Source: Acidobacteriota bacterium
Lineage (GTDB): Bacteria > Acidobacteriota > Vicinamibacteria > Fen-336
Assembly (NCBI GenBank): GCA_016199625.1
Contig: JACQGI010000023.1
Span: 1-64,000 of the forward strand
DNA length: 64,000 nucleotides
Direction: 5' to 3'
The notes under the pieces were generated by a model. The model had not been told where the DNA came from. It did not search any database and was given only the letters and a program-made list of their open reading frames with translations. The position numbers and the translations under genes are program-made. Below are positions 33,998 to 44,298 of the stretch, in pieces; the first letter of the stretch is position 1; every line of letters begins with the position of its first letter.

Positions 33998-35614
33998 GTG
34001 AGGATCCTGAGGCCCGTGCCGCGGGCGGTCGCCCGCCCTCTCTCCGCGCTGATCGTCCTCGCCTGGCTCGTCCAGATGGGCGTTCTCCTGCACCGCACCG
34101 TCGCGACCGGGGTGTCCGCCGCGACCCTGGCCGCCGATATCGGCCGCTACGGTGCCGGCGCTCAATGGAAGGGGGTCTACTACAAAGGGCACAAGATCGG
34201 GTTCATGGTGGGGCAGACCGTCCCGACCGACGACGGATACCTACTCCAGGAGGAGGGGCAGCTCCAGATGACGCTGTTCGGGTCCTCGACGGCGGCGCGC
34301 CTCAAGACCAGCGTCCAAGTGGACCGGGAGTTCATGCCGAGATCCTTCTCCTTCTCCCTCGACCCTGGTACGGGCCCAATCGAGGTGGACGGGCGGCTCG
34401 ACGGCCGGACTTTGCACCTCACCATCCGGACGTCTTCGGGGACGCGCACCGAGGCCCGCGAGATCCCCGAGACGCCCCTTCTCGCGTTGAACCTCCCGCG
34501 ACGCCTTGCGGCCGAGGGGCTTGCTCCCGGCAAGAGGTTCACGGTCTCCGCTTTCGACCCCGCGACGTTGCGCAACGCCCCGATGACCGTCGTCGTCGAA
34601 GGGCGGGAAGTGGTGTGGGCCGCGGGCCGACCTGTGCCGGCCTTTCGGGTGCAGACGGAGTTCTCGGGCATCACGTCCTCCTCGTGGGTCACCGACGTCG
34701 GCGAGGTAGTCAAGGAAGAGAGCCCGATGGGGCTCGTCGTCCTCCGGGAGACGCGGGACCAGGCCACCGCTCTCGCGGTCCCGGGCGACGTGCGCGGCGA
34801 CATGCTCCGCGCGGCCGCCGTGGTCCCCGAACCGCCGCGCCGCATCGACGATCCTGCCTCGGTGACCCTCCTCCGCTTCCGCCTCGAGGGCGGAGACTTC
34901 GCCGAGGCCGACCTCCAGGGTGCGGGCCAGCGCGTCTCGGGAGGGGAGTTCGAGATCGTGAGCCCGAGGAGCCTCGCGGCGGGCCCCGCTGACCCCGAGG
35001 CCGCCCGCTTCCTGGCCCCCGAACCCCTCATCGAGAGCGACGCGCCCGAGATCGCCGAGGAGGGGCGCAGGGCTGCGGCTGGCGCATCGTCCCACCGTCT
35101 CGCCGCCGAACGGTTGACTCGCCACGTCGCCGCGCTCCTCGAGAAGCGGCCGACAGTGAGCCTGCCGTCGGCCCGCGAGGTTCTCCGCACGCGCATCGGG
35201 GACTGCAACGAGCACACGGCGCTCTACGTGGCCTTGGCGCGGTCCCTCGGGATCCCGGCCCGCGTGGCCGTGGGCCTCGTGTACGTCCAGGGCGCCTTCT
35301 ACTACCACGCGTGGCCCGAGGTCTACCTGGCCGGCCCCGCGGGGCGGGGCTTGTGGCTGCCCGTGGACCCAACCCTCAACCAGTTCCCCGCGGACGCGAC
35401 CCACGTGCGGCTCATCCGGGGAGGGCTCGACCGCCAGGCCGCCCTTGTGCAGTCCATCGGGCGGCTCAAGATGAAGGAGCTCCACGTGGAGCTGCGCCCG
35501 GGTTCCGTTCCGATCCTGGTGGGTCGTGCCCCGGCCAACGCGCCCCAGCCACTGGAGCTGACCCTGCCACGTCGAGACGGCGGCGGCCGCTGGTGCTGGT
35601 CCCAACCCGACTAG
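33998..35614 (+). CDS. Transglutaminase-like domain protein, membrane anchored
   Basis: N-terminal TM; C-terminal LRTRIGDCNEHTALYVALARSLGIPARVAVGLVYVQGAFYYHAWPEVYLAG...WLPVDPTLNQFPADATHVRL (Cys-His-Asp triad). Confidence 0.87.
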   Translation: MRILRPVPRAVARPLSALIVLAWLVQMGVLLHRTVATGVSAATLAADIGRYGAGAQWKGVYYKGHKIGFMVGQTVPTDDGYLLQEEGQLQMTLFGSSTAARLKTSVQVDREFMPRSFSFSLDPGTGPIEVDGRLDGRTLHLTIRTSSGTRTEAREIPETPLLALNLPRRLAAEGLAPGKRFTVSAFDPATLRNAPMTVVVEGREVVWAAGRPVPAFRVQTEFSGITSSSWVTDVGEVVKEESPMGLVVLRETRDQATALAVPGDVRGDMLRAAAVVPEPPRRIDDPASVTLLRFRLEGGDFAEADLQGAGQRVSGGEFEIVSPRSLAAGPADPEAARFLAPEPLIESDAPEIAEEGRRAAAGASSHRLAAERLTRHVAALLEKRPTVSLPSAREVLRTRIGDCNEHTALYVALARSLGIPARVAVGLVYVQGAFYYHAWPEVYLAGPAGRGLWLPVDPTLNQFPADATHVRLIRGGLDRQAALVQSIGRLKMKELHVELRPGSVPILVGRAPANAPQPLELTLPRRDGGGRWCWSQPD

Positions 35615-35621
35615 GAAGGGC

Positions 35622-36374
35622 ATGATCCAGGTCATCGATCTCGTCAAGCACTACGGCAAGTTCACTGCCGTCGGCGGCGTCTCGCTGAACGTTCGCCCCG
35701 GCCAGATCCAGGGGTTCCTCGGACCCAACGGGGCAGGCAAGACCACGACGATCTGCATCATCGCGGGCCTCCTCAAGCCCACGTCGGGACACGTGGTGAT
35801 CGACGGCCACGACCTGGCGACGCGACCCGAAGCCGCCAAGGCCGCCCTGGGCTTCATCCCCGACCGGCCCTTCCTTTACGAGAAGCTCACCGCCAGGGAG
35901 TTTCTCCGTTTCCACGGCGGTCTGTACGGCCTCGACGGCGACGGCATGGACCGTCGGATCGCCGAGATGCTGGAGTTGTTCGAGCTCAGCGCCTGGGCTG
36001 GAGAGCTCGTCGAGGCCTTCTCTCACGGGATGAAGCAGCGGCTGGTCATGTGCGCCGCCTTCCTCCACCGGCCGAAGGCCGTCGTCGTCGACGAACCGAT
36101 GGTCGGCCTCGATCCGCGCGGCGCGCGGCTCATCAAGGACGTCTTTCGGGCCATGAGCCGGAAGGGCGTCGGGATCCTCATGAGCACCCACACCATCGAG
36201 GTCGCCGAGGAGATGTGCGACGATATCAGCATCATTCTCCAGGGACGCATCATCGCCCGGGGCACGGTGGACGAGCTGCGCTCCCTGGCGGGTGGACAGG
36301 ACGAGCAGCTCACGCCGGTCTTCCTGAAGCTCACGGGCGGCTCGGGCTTCCAGGAGATCCCCGATGCCCTCTGA
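35622..36374 (+). CDS. ABC transporter ATP-binding protein (exporter type)
   Basis: VKHYGKFTAVGGVSLNV, FLGPNGAGKTTTICIIAGLLKPTSGHVVIDG, VVDEPMVGLDPRGARLIKD. Confidence 0.9.
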   Translation: MIQVIDLVKHYGKFTAVGGVSLNVRPGQIQGFLGPNGAGKTTTICIIAGLLKPTSGHVVIDGHDLATRPEAAKAALGFIPDRPFLYEKLTAREFLRFHGGLYGLDGDGMDRRIAEMLELFELSAWAGELVEAFSHGMKQRLVMCAAFLHRPKAVVVDEPMVGLDPRGARLIKDVFRAMSRKGVGILMSTHTIEVAEEMCDDISIILQGRIIARGTVDELRSLAGGQDEQLTPVFLKLTGGSGFQEIPDAL

Positions 36375-38076
36375 GGGCGGCGCGGTCTTCGCCCGCCCGT
36401 TCACGTACCTTCTGAGCCCGGTGGTCTGGGGAGCCCGGAACCGCGCCCAGCGCCGCCAGCCCGGCGACGCTGCCCGGGCCGCCGTCTTCGCCGGCGTCGG
36501 CCTCGTCGTGGCGGCCCTGGTGTTCGGCGTGGTCTTCTGGCTGACGTGGCAGCTGCTGTCCTACGAGGAGCTGGGCGAGTACCTCGTCCGGCTCGGCCTC
36601 TCGTGGCTGTTCCTGACCTTCCTCTCGTTCCTGGCCTTCAGCGCCGTGGTCACCGCCCTCTCGACGTTCTTCCTCTCCGAGGACCTGCGCCTGGTCCTGG
36701 CGGCTCCCGTGACCGCGGAGCGCTTCTTCTACGCCCGCTTCGCCAAGACGGCAGGACAGGCCTCCTGGATGGTCGTGACCTTCATGCTTCCCGTGCTCCT
36801 CGCCGTGGGGCTGGCCCGGTGCGCGAGCGGAGCCTACTACGCGGCGATCCCCCTGACCCTGGTCCCGTTCGTCCTCATCCCGGCGGCAGCCGGGTCGGTG
36901 GTGACCCTCGCCCTCGTGAACATCTTCCCGGCGCGCCGGGCTCGCGACATCCTGATGCTCATGGGGCTCCTCTTCGCCGTGGCGCTGGTGATGCTGCTCC
37001 GGTTCCTCCGTCCCGAGCGCCTGCTCTCGGTCCAGTCGCTCCCCGACATCACGGGGTTCTTCGCGACGATCCAGTCGCCGGTGACGCCACTCCTGCCCTC
37101 CTTCTGGGCCGGGGAGGCGCTCTTCGCCGCCCTGCAGGGCGACGTGGACTGGCTGCACGCCGGTGCGCTCTGGACCACGGCCCTCGCCTTCACGGTGCTC
37201 GCGCGCGCGGTCTTCGGCCGCCACTACTTCGCCGGATGGAGCAAGGCTCAGGAGGCCCGCAAGGCGAGATTCACGAGCCTCGCCCTCCTCGAGCGCCTCA
37301 TCGGACTGCTCCCCGCGCCGACGCCCACGCGGAGTCTCCTCATCAAGGACCTCAAGATCTTCCTCCGCGACACGACCCAGTGGTCGCAGCTGCTGCTCCT
37401 GCTGGCCCTCGTGATGGTGTACCTCTACAACTTCCGCGTCCTGGACCTCGACCGGCTTCCGTACATGAGCGCCTTCGTCAAGAACGCGTATGCCTTCGTC
37501 AACCTGGCCATGGCGGGACTCGTCCTCTCGGCGGTGGCGGTGCGCTTCGTGTTTCCGGCGGTCTCGGTCGAGGGACCGGCGTTCTGGTTGGTGCGCGCGT
37601 CGCCGGTCAGCATGCGCTCGTTCCTCTGGTCCAAGTTCTGGGCCGGCCTCCTGCCAGTGCTCGTCCTCGCCGAGACGCTGACCATCGTGTCCAACGAGTT
37701 CCTGGGCGTCGCCCCTTTTCTCAAGGCCGTGGACGCCTTGGCCGTCCTCTTCATGACTTTCGCCCTCGTGGGGCTCGCCGCCGGCATGGGCGCCCGCCAT
37801 CCCCTCTTCAGCTACGAGAACGTCACCCAGGTAGCGGGCTCGTACGGGGGGGTCGCCTTCATGATCCTCGCGGTCCTCTACGTCCTCGTGGAGATCGCCC
37901 TGGTGGCCTGGCCTTCGTCGGTCTACCTGTGGTACGACTACCGCGACGTTCCGATCCCCGCGTGGCGTCAGGCCCTCATGGCTGCCGCGTTCGTCCTCGC
38001 GGCCGCGGTGAGCCTGGCGACGTTCTGGATCCCCATGAGGCGGGGGGTCGCCGCACTCGAGCGCCTCGGGAGCTGA
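36364..38076 (+). CDS. ABC transporter permease (putative exporter, 570 aa)
   Basis: Many TM helices; overlaps the upstream ATPase gene. Confidence 0.78.
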   Translation: MPSEGGAVFARPFTYLLSPVVWGARNRAQRRQPGDAARAAVFAGVGLVVAALVFGVVFWLTWQLLSYEELGEYLVRLGLSWLFLTFLSFLAFSAVVTALSTFFLSEDLRLVLAAPVTAERFFYARFAKTAGQASWMVVTFMLPVLLAVGLARCASGAYYAAIPLTLVPFVLIPAAAGSVVTLALVNIFPARRARDILMLMGLLFAVALVMLLRFLRPERLLSVQSLPDITGFFATIQSPVTPLLPSFWAGEALFAALQGDVDWLHAGALWTTALAFTVLARAVFGRHYFAGWSKAQEARKARFTSLALLERLIGLLPAPTPTRSLLIKDLKIFLRDTTQWSQLLLLLALVMVYLYNFRVLDLDRLPYMSAFVKNAYAFVNLAMAGLVLSAVAVRFVFPAVSVEGPAFWLVRASPVSMRSFLWSKFWAGLLPVLVLAETLTIVSNEFLGVAPFLKAVDALAVLFMTFALVGLAAGMGARHPLFSYENVTQVAGSYGGVAFMILAVLYVLVEIALVAWPSSVYLWYDYRDVPIPAWRQALMAAAFVLAAAVSLATFWIPMRRGVAALERLGS

Positions 38077-38080
38077 GGCC

Positions 38081-38752
38081 GTGATCCTCAAGGCCGACTT
38101 CCACATCCACACCCGGGAGGATCCCCACGACTTCATCCGTTACACTGCCGTCGAGCTGCTCGTGGCCGCCGCCCGACAGGGCTTCGACGTGCTCGCCTTC
38201 ACGTGCCACAACAAGCGGATCCACACAGAGGACCTGCGCCAGCGGGCCGAGGACCTCGGCATCCTCCTCATCCCGGGGGCCGAGGCCGCCATCGAAGGCA
38301 AGCACACGCTGCTCCTCGACATGCCGTACGGACGGTGGCGGGTTCGGACCTTCGAGCACGTGCGGGACCTCCGGCGCTGCGGCGGGCTGGTCATCGCCCC
38401 TCACCCCTTCTTCCCCGCCCCCAAGTGCCTGAACGGCAAGCTCCGCGAGAACCTCGACGTGTTCGACGCCGTCGAATTCTCCCACTTCTACACGAGGACC
38501 GTGGACTTCAATAGGCGGGCGGTGGATTACGCCCGGCGCATGGGGTTGCCGCTCGTGGGGACCTCGGACTGCCATCGCCTGTGGCAGCTCGGGACGACCT
38601 ACAGCCTGGTCGATGCCGAAGCGAGGACGATCCCGGCCGTGTTCGCGGCGATCCGGGCTGGACGAGTCCGGGTCGTCACGGCGCCCCTCGAGCCCCTCCG
38701 GGCCCTGGCCCGCCTCGGCTCTCGCGTGCCGGGCCACCGCCCCACGGGCTGA
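38081..38752 (+). CDS. PHP-domain metal-dependent phosphoesterase
   Basis: [74 protein letters not shown]. Confidence 0.85.
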   Translation: MILKADFHIHTREDPHDFIRYTAVELLVAAARQGFDVLAFTCHNKRIHTEDLRQRAEDLGILLIPGAEAAIEGKHTLLLDMPYGRWRVRTFEHVRDLRRCGGLVIAPHPFFPAPKCLNGKLRENLDVFDAVEFSHFYTRTVDFNRRAVDYARRMGLPLVGTSDCHRLWQLGTTYSLVDAEARTIPAVFAAIRAGRVRVVTAPLEPLRALARLGSRVPGHRPTG

Positions 38753-38787
38753 CGGGCGCTTCCGGCCCACGGGTCAGCTCTGCTAAC

Positions 38788-39939
38788 ATGGTCCGGATGA
38801 AGCGCAACCCGACGCGCCCCGTGAGGGTCGGGCGCACCACGCTGGGCGGGGGTCATCCCGTGGCCGTGCAAAGCATGTGTGCCACCCGCACACAGGACGT
38901 AGACGCCACAGTGGAGCAGGCCGAAGCCATTCGAAGGGCCGGCGGGGACCTCGTCCGCGTCGCCGTCGACGCCCCGAAGGACGTCGAGGCCCTCTCCGAG
39001 GTCCGCCGCCAGACGACCGCAAACCTCGTCGTGGACCTCCAGGAGAACTACCGTTTGGCCGCCCGGGTCGCGCCCCACGTGGACAAGGTCCGCTACAACC
39101 CCGGCCACCTGTACCACCACGAGAAGGACAAGCCCGTCCTGCAAAAGGTGCGCTCTCTCGTCGAGGTGGCCCGGGAGCACGACTGCGCCGTCCGGATCGG
39201 CGTGAACTGCGGAAGCGTGGATCCCGACATCAAGGCGCGTTACCCCGGGGACGACGTGCAGGCCATGGTCGAATCGGCCCTGGAGCACTGCCGCTACATG
39301 GACGACCTGGGATTCGACCGCTACGTCGTGAGCCTCAAGGACTCCCACCCGCGAAAGGTGATCGAGGCGAACCAGCGTTTCGCGGCCGCCCGGCCCGACG
39401 TCCCGCTCCACCTCGGCGTCACCGAGGCGGGGATCCCGCCCGAGGGGATCGTCAAGACACGGGTCGCGCTCGAACAGCTCCTCTCCCGGGGCATCGGCGA
39501 CACGCTCCGCGTCAGCCTGACCCTGCCGAACCCCCGCAAGCACGAGGAGATCCTGGTCGGAAGGCAAATCCTGGCCGACATCGCAGCAGGGCGCTTCCGA
39601 TCGGTGCCGGTCTTCGACGACGACACCCTGAACATCATCTCCTGCCCGTCCTGCTCGCGGGTGGAGAACGAGCGCTTCGTGGAGCTCGCCGAGGCCGTCA
39701 AGGCCATGACGGTGTACGCGCAGCGCCATGCCCTCACCATCGCCGTGATGGGGTGCCGGGTGAACGGCCCCGGAGAGACCGACGACGCGGACCTGGGGCT
39801 CTGGTGCGGTCCGACCCACGTCAACCTGAAGCGCCGGACCGAGAGCATCGGGGCCTTCACCTACGACGAGATCTTGCCGCGCCTCAAGCAGGAGCTGGAC
39901 GCACTCATCGCCAGCCGCACCGCCGTCGAGGCGGGTTAG
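38788..39939 (+). CDS. ispG: 4-hydroxy-3-methylbut-2-enyl diphosphate synthase (flavodoxin/ferredoxin)
   Basis: [77 protein letters not shown] 38797 is an alternative start. Confidence 0.95.
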   Translation: MVRMKRNPTRPVRVGRTTLGGGHPVAVQSMCATRTQDVDATVEQAEAIRRAGGDLVRVAVDAPKDVEALSEVRRQTTANLVVDLQENYRLAARVAPHVDKVRYNPGHLYHHEKDKPVLQKVRSLVEVAREHDCAVRIGVNCGSVDPDIKARYPGDDVQAMVESALEHCRYMDDLGFDRYVVSLKDSHPRKVIEANQRFAAARPDVPLHLGVTEAGIPPEGIVKTRVALEQLLSRGIGDTLRVSLTLPNPRKHEEILVGRQILADIAAGRFRSVPVFDDDTLNIISCPSCSRVENERFVELAEAVKAMTVYAQRHALTIAVMGCRVNGPGETDDADLGLWCGPTHVNLKRRTESIGAFTYDEILPRLKQELDALIASRTAVEAG

Positions 39940-40923
39940 CTACCGCGGGGGCCGCGTGGCGAGGCCATCGCGCTCCATGTCGGCGTCGACCATCAGGCGG
40001 ACGAGCTCCCGGAAGGTGACCCGCGGCGCCCAGCCGAGCTTCGTCCTCGCCTTCGCGGGGTCGCCGAGGAGGAGGTCCACCTCCGCGGGCCGGAAGTACT
40101 TGGCGTCGACCCTGACGTAATCCTGCCAGTTCAAGCCCGCGTAGGAGAAGGCTTCCTCGAGGAACTCGCGCACGGAGTGCGTCTCACCCGTTGCGACGAC
40201 GTAATCGTCGGGGCGCTCCTGCTGCAGCATGAGCCACATGACCTCGACGTAGTCCTTGGCGTATCCCCAGTCGCGCTTCGCCTCGAGGTTGCCGAGGCGC
40301 AGATCCCTCGCCCGACCCCTCTTGATCGCCGCAAGGCCCATGGTGATCTTGCGCGTCACGAAGTTCTCCCCGCGGCGCGGGGACTCGTGGTTGAAGAGGA
40401 TTCCATTCGAGACGTGCAGCCCGTAACTCTCGCGGTAGTTCACCGCCATCCAGTGACCGTACACTTTCGCCACGGCGTAGGGCGACCGAGGATGGAAGGG
40501 CGTGCGCTCGGTCTGCGGCGTCTCCTGGACCAGGCCGTACATCTCGGAGCTCCCCGCCTGATAGACGCGGGTGGGGAGCCCCAGATCCCGGGCGGCGTCG
40601 AGGAGCCGCAGGACTCCCATGGCCGTGACGTCGGCGGTGTACTCGGGCATCTCGAACGAGACCTTCACGTGGCTCTGCGCGCCGAGGTTGTAGACCTCGT
40701 CCGGCCGGATGGTCTCGAGGGCTCGCACCAGGCTGTTCTGGTCCACCAGGTCCCCGTAGTGGAGGATCAGGCGCTCGCGGACGTGGTCGATGCGCCAGGT
40801 GTTGAACGAGCTGCTCCGGCGCACGAGGCCGTGGACCTCGTAGCCCTTCTCGAGGAGAAACTCGGCCAGGTAGCTGCCGTCCTGGCCGGTGATGCCGGTG
40901 ATGAGGGCCTTCTTCACGGTCAA
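39940..40923 (-). CDS. gmd: GDP-mannose 4,6-dehydratase
   Basis: [100 protein letters not shown] 40923 chosen over GTG 40917 because GGGAGG lies 5 nt upstream. Confidence 0.95.
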   Translation of the reverse strand: MTVKKALITGITGQDGSYLAEFLLEKGYEVHGLVRRSSSFNTWRIDHVRERLILHYGDLVDQNSLVRALETIRPDEVYNLGAQSHVKVSFEMPEYTADVTAMGVLRLLDAARDLGLPTRVYQAGSSEMYGLVQETPQTERTPFHPRSPYAVAKVYGHWMAVNYRESYGLHVSNGILFNHESPRRGENFVTRKITMGLAAIKRGRARDLRLGNLEAKRDWGYAKDYVEVMWLMLQQERPDDYVVATGETHSVREFLEEAFSYAGLNWQDYVRVDAKYFRPAEVDLLLGDPAKARTKLGWAPRVTFRELVRLMVDADMERDGLATRPPR

Positions 40924-41202
40924 GAGTACCTCCCCGCCTCTAGGGCGAGGTGTGAATCTACACCGACTGGGCGCCGGAGGCCAAAGGCGTCGGCGGACGA
41001 GGATCGACCGGGGGAATGAAAAGGGACCGCTTTGCTGCCCGTGACCACGCGGCTGCCGGAAACCCCGTCCGGCCGAGCGGCCGAACGTTCCCGACGACCA
41101 CGACGCGGCTCCCTCCAAACCACGCCGTCACCGTCGGAGGTCCCGACGCGCCAGCGCTTGCGGCCACTGGAGCGAGGCGGTCCCTATTCGGTGGGAGACC
41201 TG

Positions 41203-41218
41203 TGCAGGACGCATGCCA
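41203..41218 (-). promoter_or_regulatory. Candidate sigma54 (-24/-12) promoter upstream of gmd
   Basis: Minus strand TGGCATGCGTCCTGCA against consensus TGGCACRNNNNTTGCW; GG and GC separated by 10 nt. Confidence 0.4.
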
Positions 41219-41232
41219 AACCAGACGCTGCG

Positions 41233-41261
41233 AGTAAGTCAGTGTAAAATAATGACTTACT
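41233..41261. repeat. AT-rich inverted repeat AGTAAGTCA-N11-TGACTTACT
   Basis: Perfect 9-bp arms 41233-41241 and 41253-41261. Confidence 0.7.
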
Positions 41262-41331
41262 GCGCTGCACGCTCTCCTCTTGGTCTTCGGATGATGCAGA
41301 TTCTCAACTACGAGTTATCAGACGTACAACA

Positions 41332-42702
<1,371 letters not shown>

Positions 42703-42804
42703 CGAGCCGAGGCATGCTATCATCCGCGGAATTTCGCCGGCAAGAGCGCCCGACCCGGCCGTGTGCCGGGCCGATGCGTCTCAATCTCCGGGAGAGCGAT
42801 CGCG

Positions 42805-43296
42805 ATGAGTCCCCGAGCCCGCGCCGCCGTGCTCGCCGTGGTCCTGGCGGTCCCGGCGGCGGGTTGCTACGAGTTCCGCCTTGCCGGGCCCGAGGACCCG
42901 CCCCCGGTCCCTGCCCCGCGCTTGGTTTCCGTGACCGTCGAGTACCGGCAGCCCGCCGGATGCCTCGGGGGGGGGCGCTGCGAGGACCTCGTCGTCTTCT
43001 TCGGGAGCTGGATGAGACCCGGGACCGAGTTCGCCCTGACAGCGGACCCGGGGCACTTCGTCTGGCGCGGGGTCGCCACGGGCGTGCCCGTGAACTTCCC
43101 CCCTCGCGAGAACCCGCAGCCCTACCAGGTGCGGATCTACGACCCTCACCTCCTCGTGGGCCCGACGGGAGGGTTCACCGGGGATCGGATCACCTTCGGG
43201 AGCGAGTTCCTCTACGTGATCGAATCCCCGGGCCGACCCGACGTGCACGCCCTGGCTTACGTGGACGAGAACGGCCTGGGGCACAACGCCTACTGA
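42805..43296 (+). CDS. Small secreted lipoprotein, unknown function
   Basis: MSPRARAAVLAVVLAVPAAGCYEFRLAGPEDPPP (lipobox AAGC); divergent from the response regulator. Confidence 0.65.
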   Translation: MSPRARAAVLAVVLAVPAAGCYEFRLAGPEDPPPVPAPRLVSVTVEYRQPAGCLGGGRCEDLVVFFGSWMRPGTEFALTADPGHFVWRGVATGVPVNFPPRENPQPYQVRIYDPHLLVGPTGGFTGDRITFGSEFLYVIESPGRPDVHALAYVDENGLGHNAY

Positions 43297-43316
43297 CGAG
43301 CTCCGCGACGGCCGTT

Positions 43317-44279
43317 TCAGCGGGGCGGGCGCAGCTCCCGGAGCCGGAGGACGTAGTCCTGGAGCTTCAGGCCCTGGGGGGAGTTCTTGTCGGTGATCCA
43401 CTTTTGCGCTTCCAGGAAGCGAGCCTGCGCGGTGGCGTACTGCTGGATCTTCCAGTGTTCGACGCCCTGGGTGATGTAGATCTCGGCGATCTTCGACCGC
43501 GTGGTGTCGTCCTCCGCCCGCCACACCAGCGCCTGCTTGTACTGCTCCACGGCCGCCTGGGGATCCTTCTTCTCGTTGGCGAGGAAGTCCCCGTACCGGA
43601 TGAATGGCTCGGGCCTCTCGGGCTCGCGCCGCGTCATCTCCTGGAGAGCTCCCTCGGCCTCGACGAGCCGGCCGACCCGCTGGGCGAATCGCAGCAGCGC
43701 GTCCACCGGCGCCTGGGTCCTCGGGTCCCCCTGGACCGCGATCTGGTAGTGCTTGAGGACCCGCTCCACGCTGAAGTCCGGCCCTTCGGCCGCAGGAGGA
43801 GGCGTCGGCTCCGGAGCCCGCCCCTTCCGCGCGGGGCGCCGCTGCTTCGCTGCCTCCTCGAGGTCGTGACGATGGGCCGCGTGAGGACCGAGCAGCTCGG
43901 CCACGCCCAGGTGCGCCTGTGGATGATCGGCGCGGGCCGCGAGGGCCTTCTCGTAGAGGTCGAGAGCCGTCAGCTCCTCTGGCTTGAACTCGGGGGCCGG
44001 GGGCGGCTCGGTCCCGCGCGGAAGGGGCTCCAAGGTCGGAGGGGGCGTCGGGAGGGGCGCGATCTCCGCCTTCCTGGCCCAGACGACACCCTGGTAGTAG
44101 AGGCCGTCGGCCTGCGAGCCCGCCTGCTGGAACTTCGCGAGCGCCGCGTCGAGCTGTCCCTGCCCGAGCAGCGCCTTCCCCTCCTCCACTGGCGTCGGCG
44201 GCGGCGGGGTCCCTGCGGCGTCGCGCTGGCACGCCCCGGCGAGGAGTGCGACGAGAGCGACCGAGGCATGGGATCTCAT
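43317..44279 (-). CDS. TPR-repeat lipoprotein
   Basis: MRSHASVALVALLAGACQRD lipobox; LLGQGQLDAALAKFQQAG, LDLYEKALAARADHPQAHLGVAELLGPH, AVEQYKQALVWRAEDDTTRSKIAEIYI. Confidence 0.75.
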   Translation of the reverse strand: MRSHASVALVALLAGACQRDAAGTPPPPTPVEEGKALLGQGQLDAALAKFQQAGSQADGLYYQGVVWARKAEIAPLPTPPPTLEPLPRGTEPPPAPEFKPEELTALDLYEKALAARADHPQAHLGVAELLGPHAAHRHDLEEAAKQRRPARKGRAPEPTPPPAAEGPDFSVERVLKHYQIAVQGDPRTQAPVDALLRFAQRVGRLVEAEGALQEMTRREPERPEPFIRYGDFLANEKKDPQAAVEQYKQALVWRAEDDTTRSKIAEIYITQGVEHWKIQQYATAQARFLEAQKWITDKNSPQGLKLQDYVLRLRELRPPR

Positions 44280-44298
44280 CCGGAACGCTCCTCACGAC

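Noticed and set aside
36331-38136. 601-aa minus-strand ORF, highly charged
   Set aside because: Antisense to the ABC permease; His/Glu/Gly shadow composition.
41016-41247. Short plus-strand ORFs in the gmd-regulator gap
   Set aside because: Overlapping frames with Arg/Pro/Thr-rich composition, no ribosome binding site; more likely non-coding regulatory sequence.
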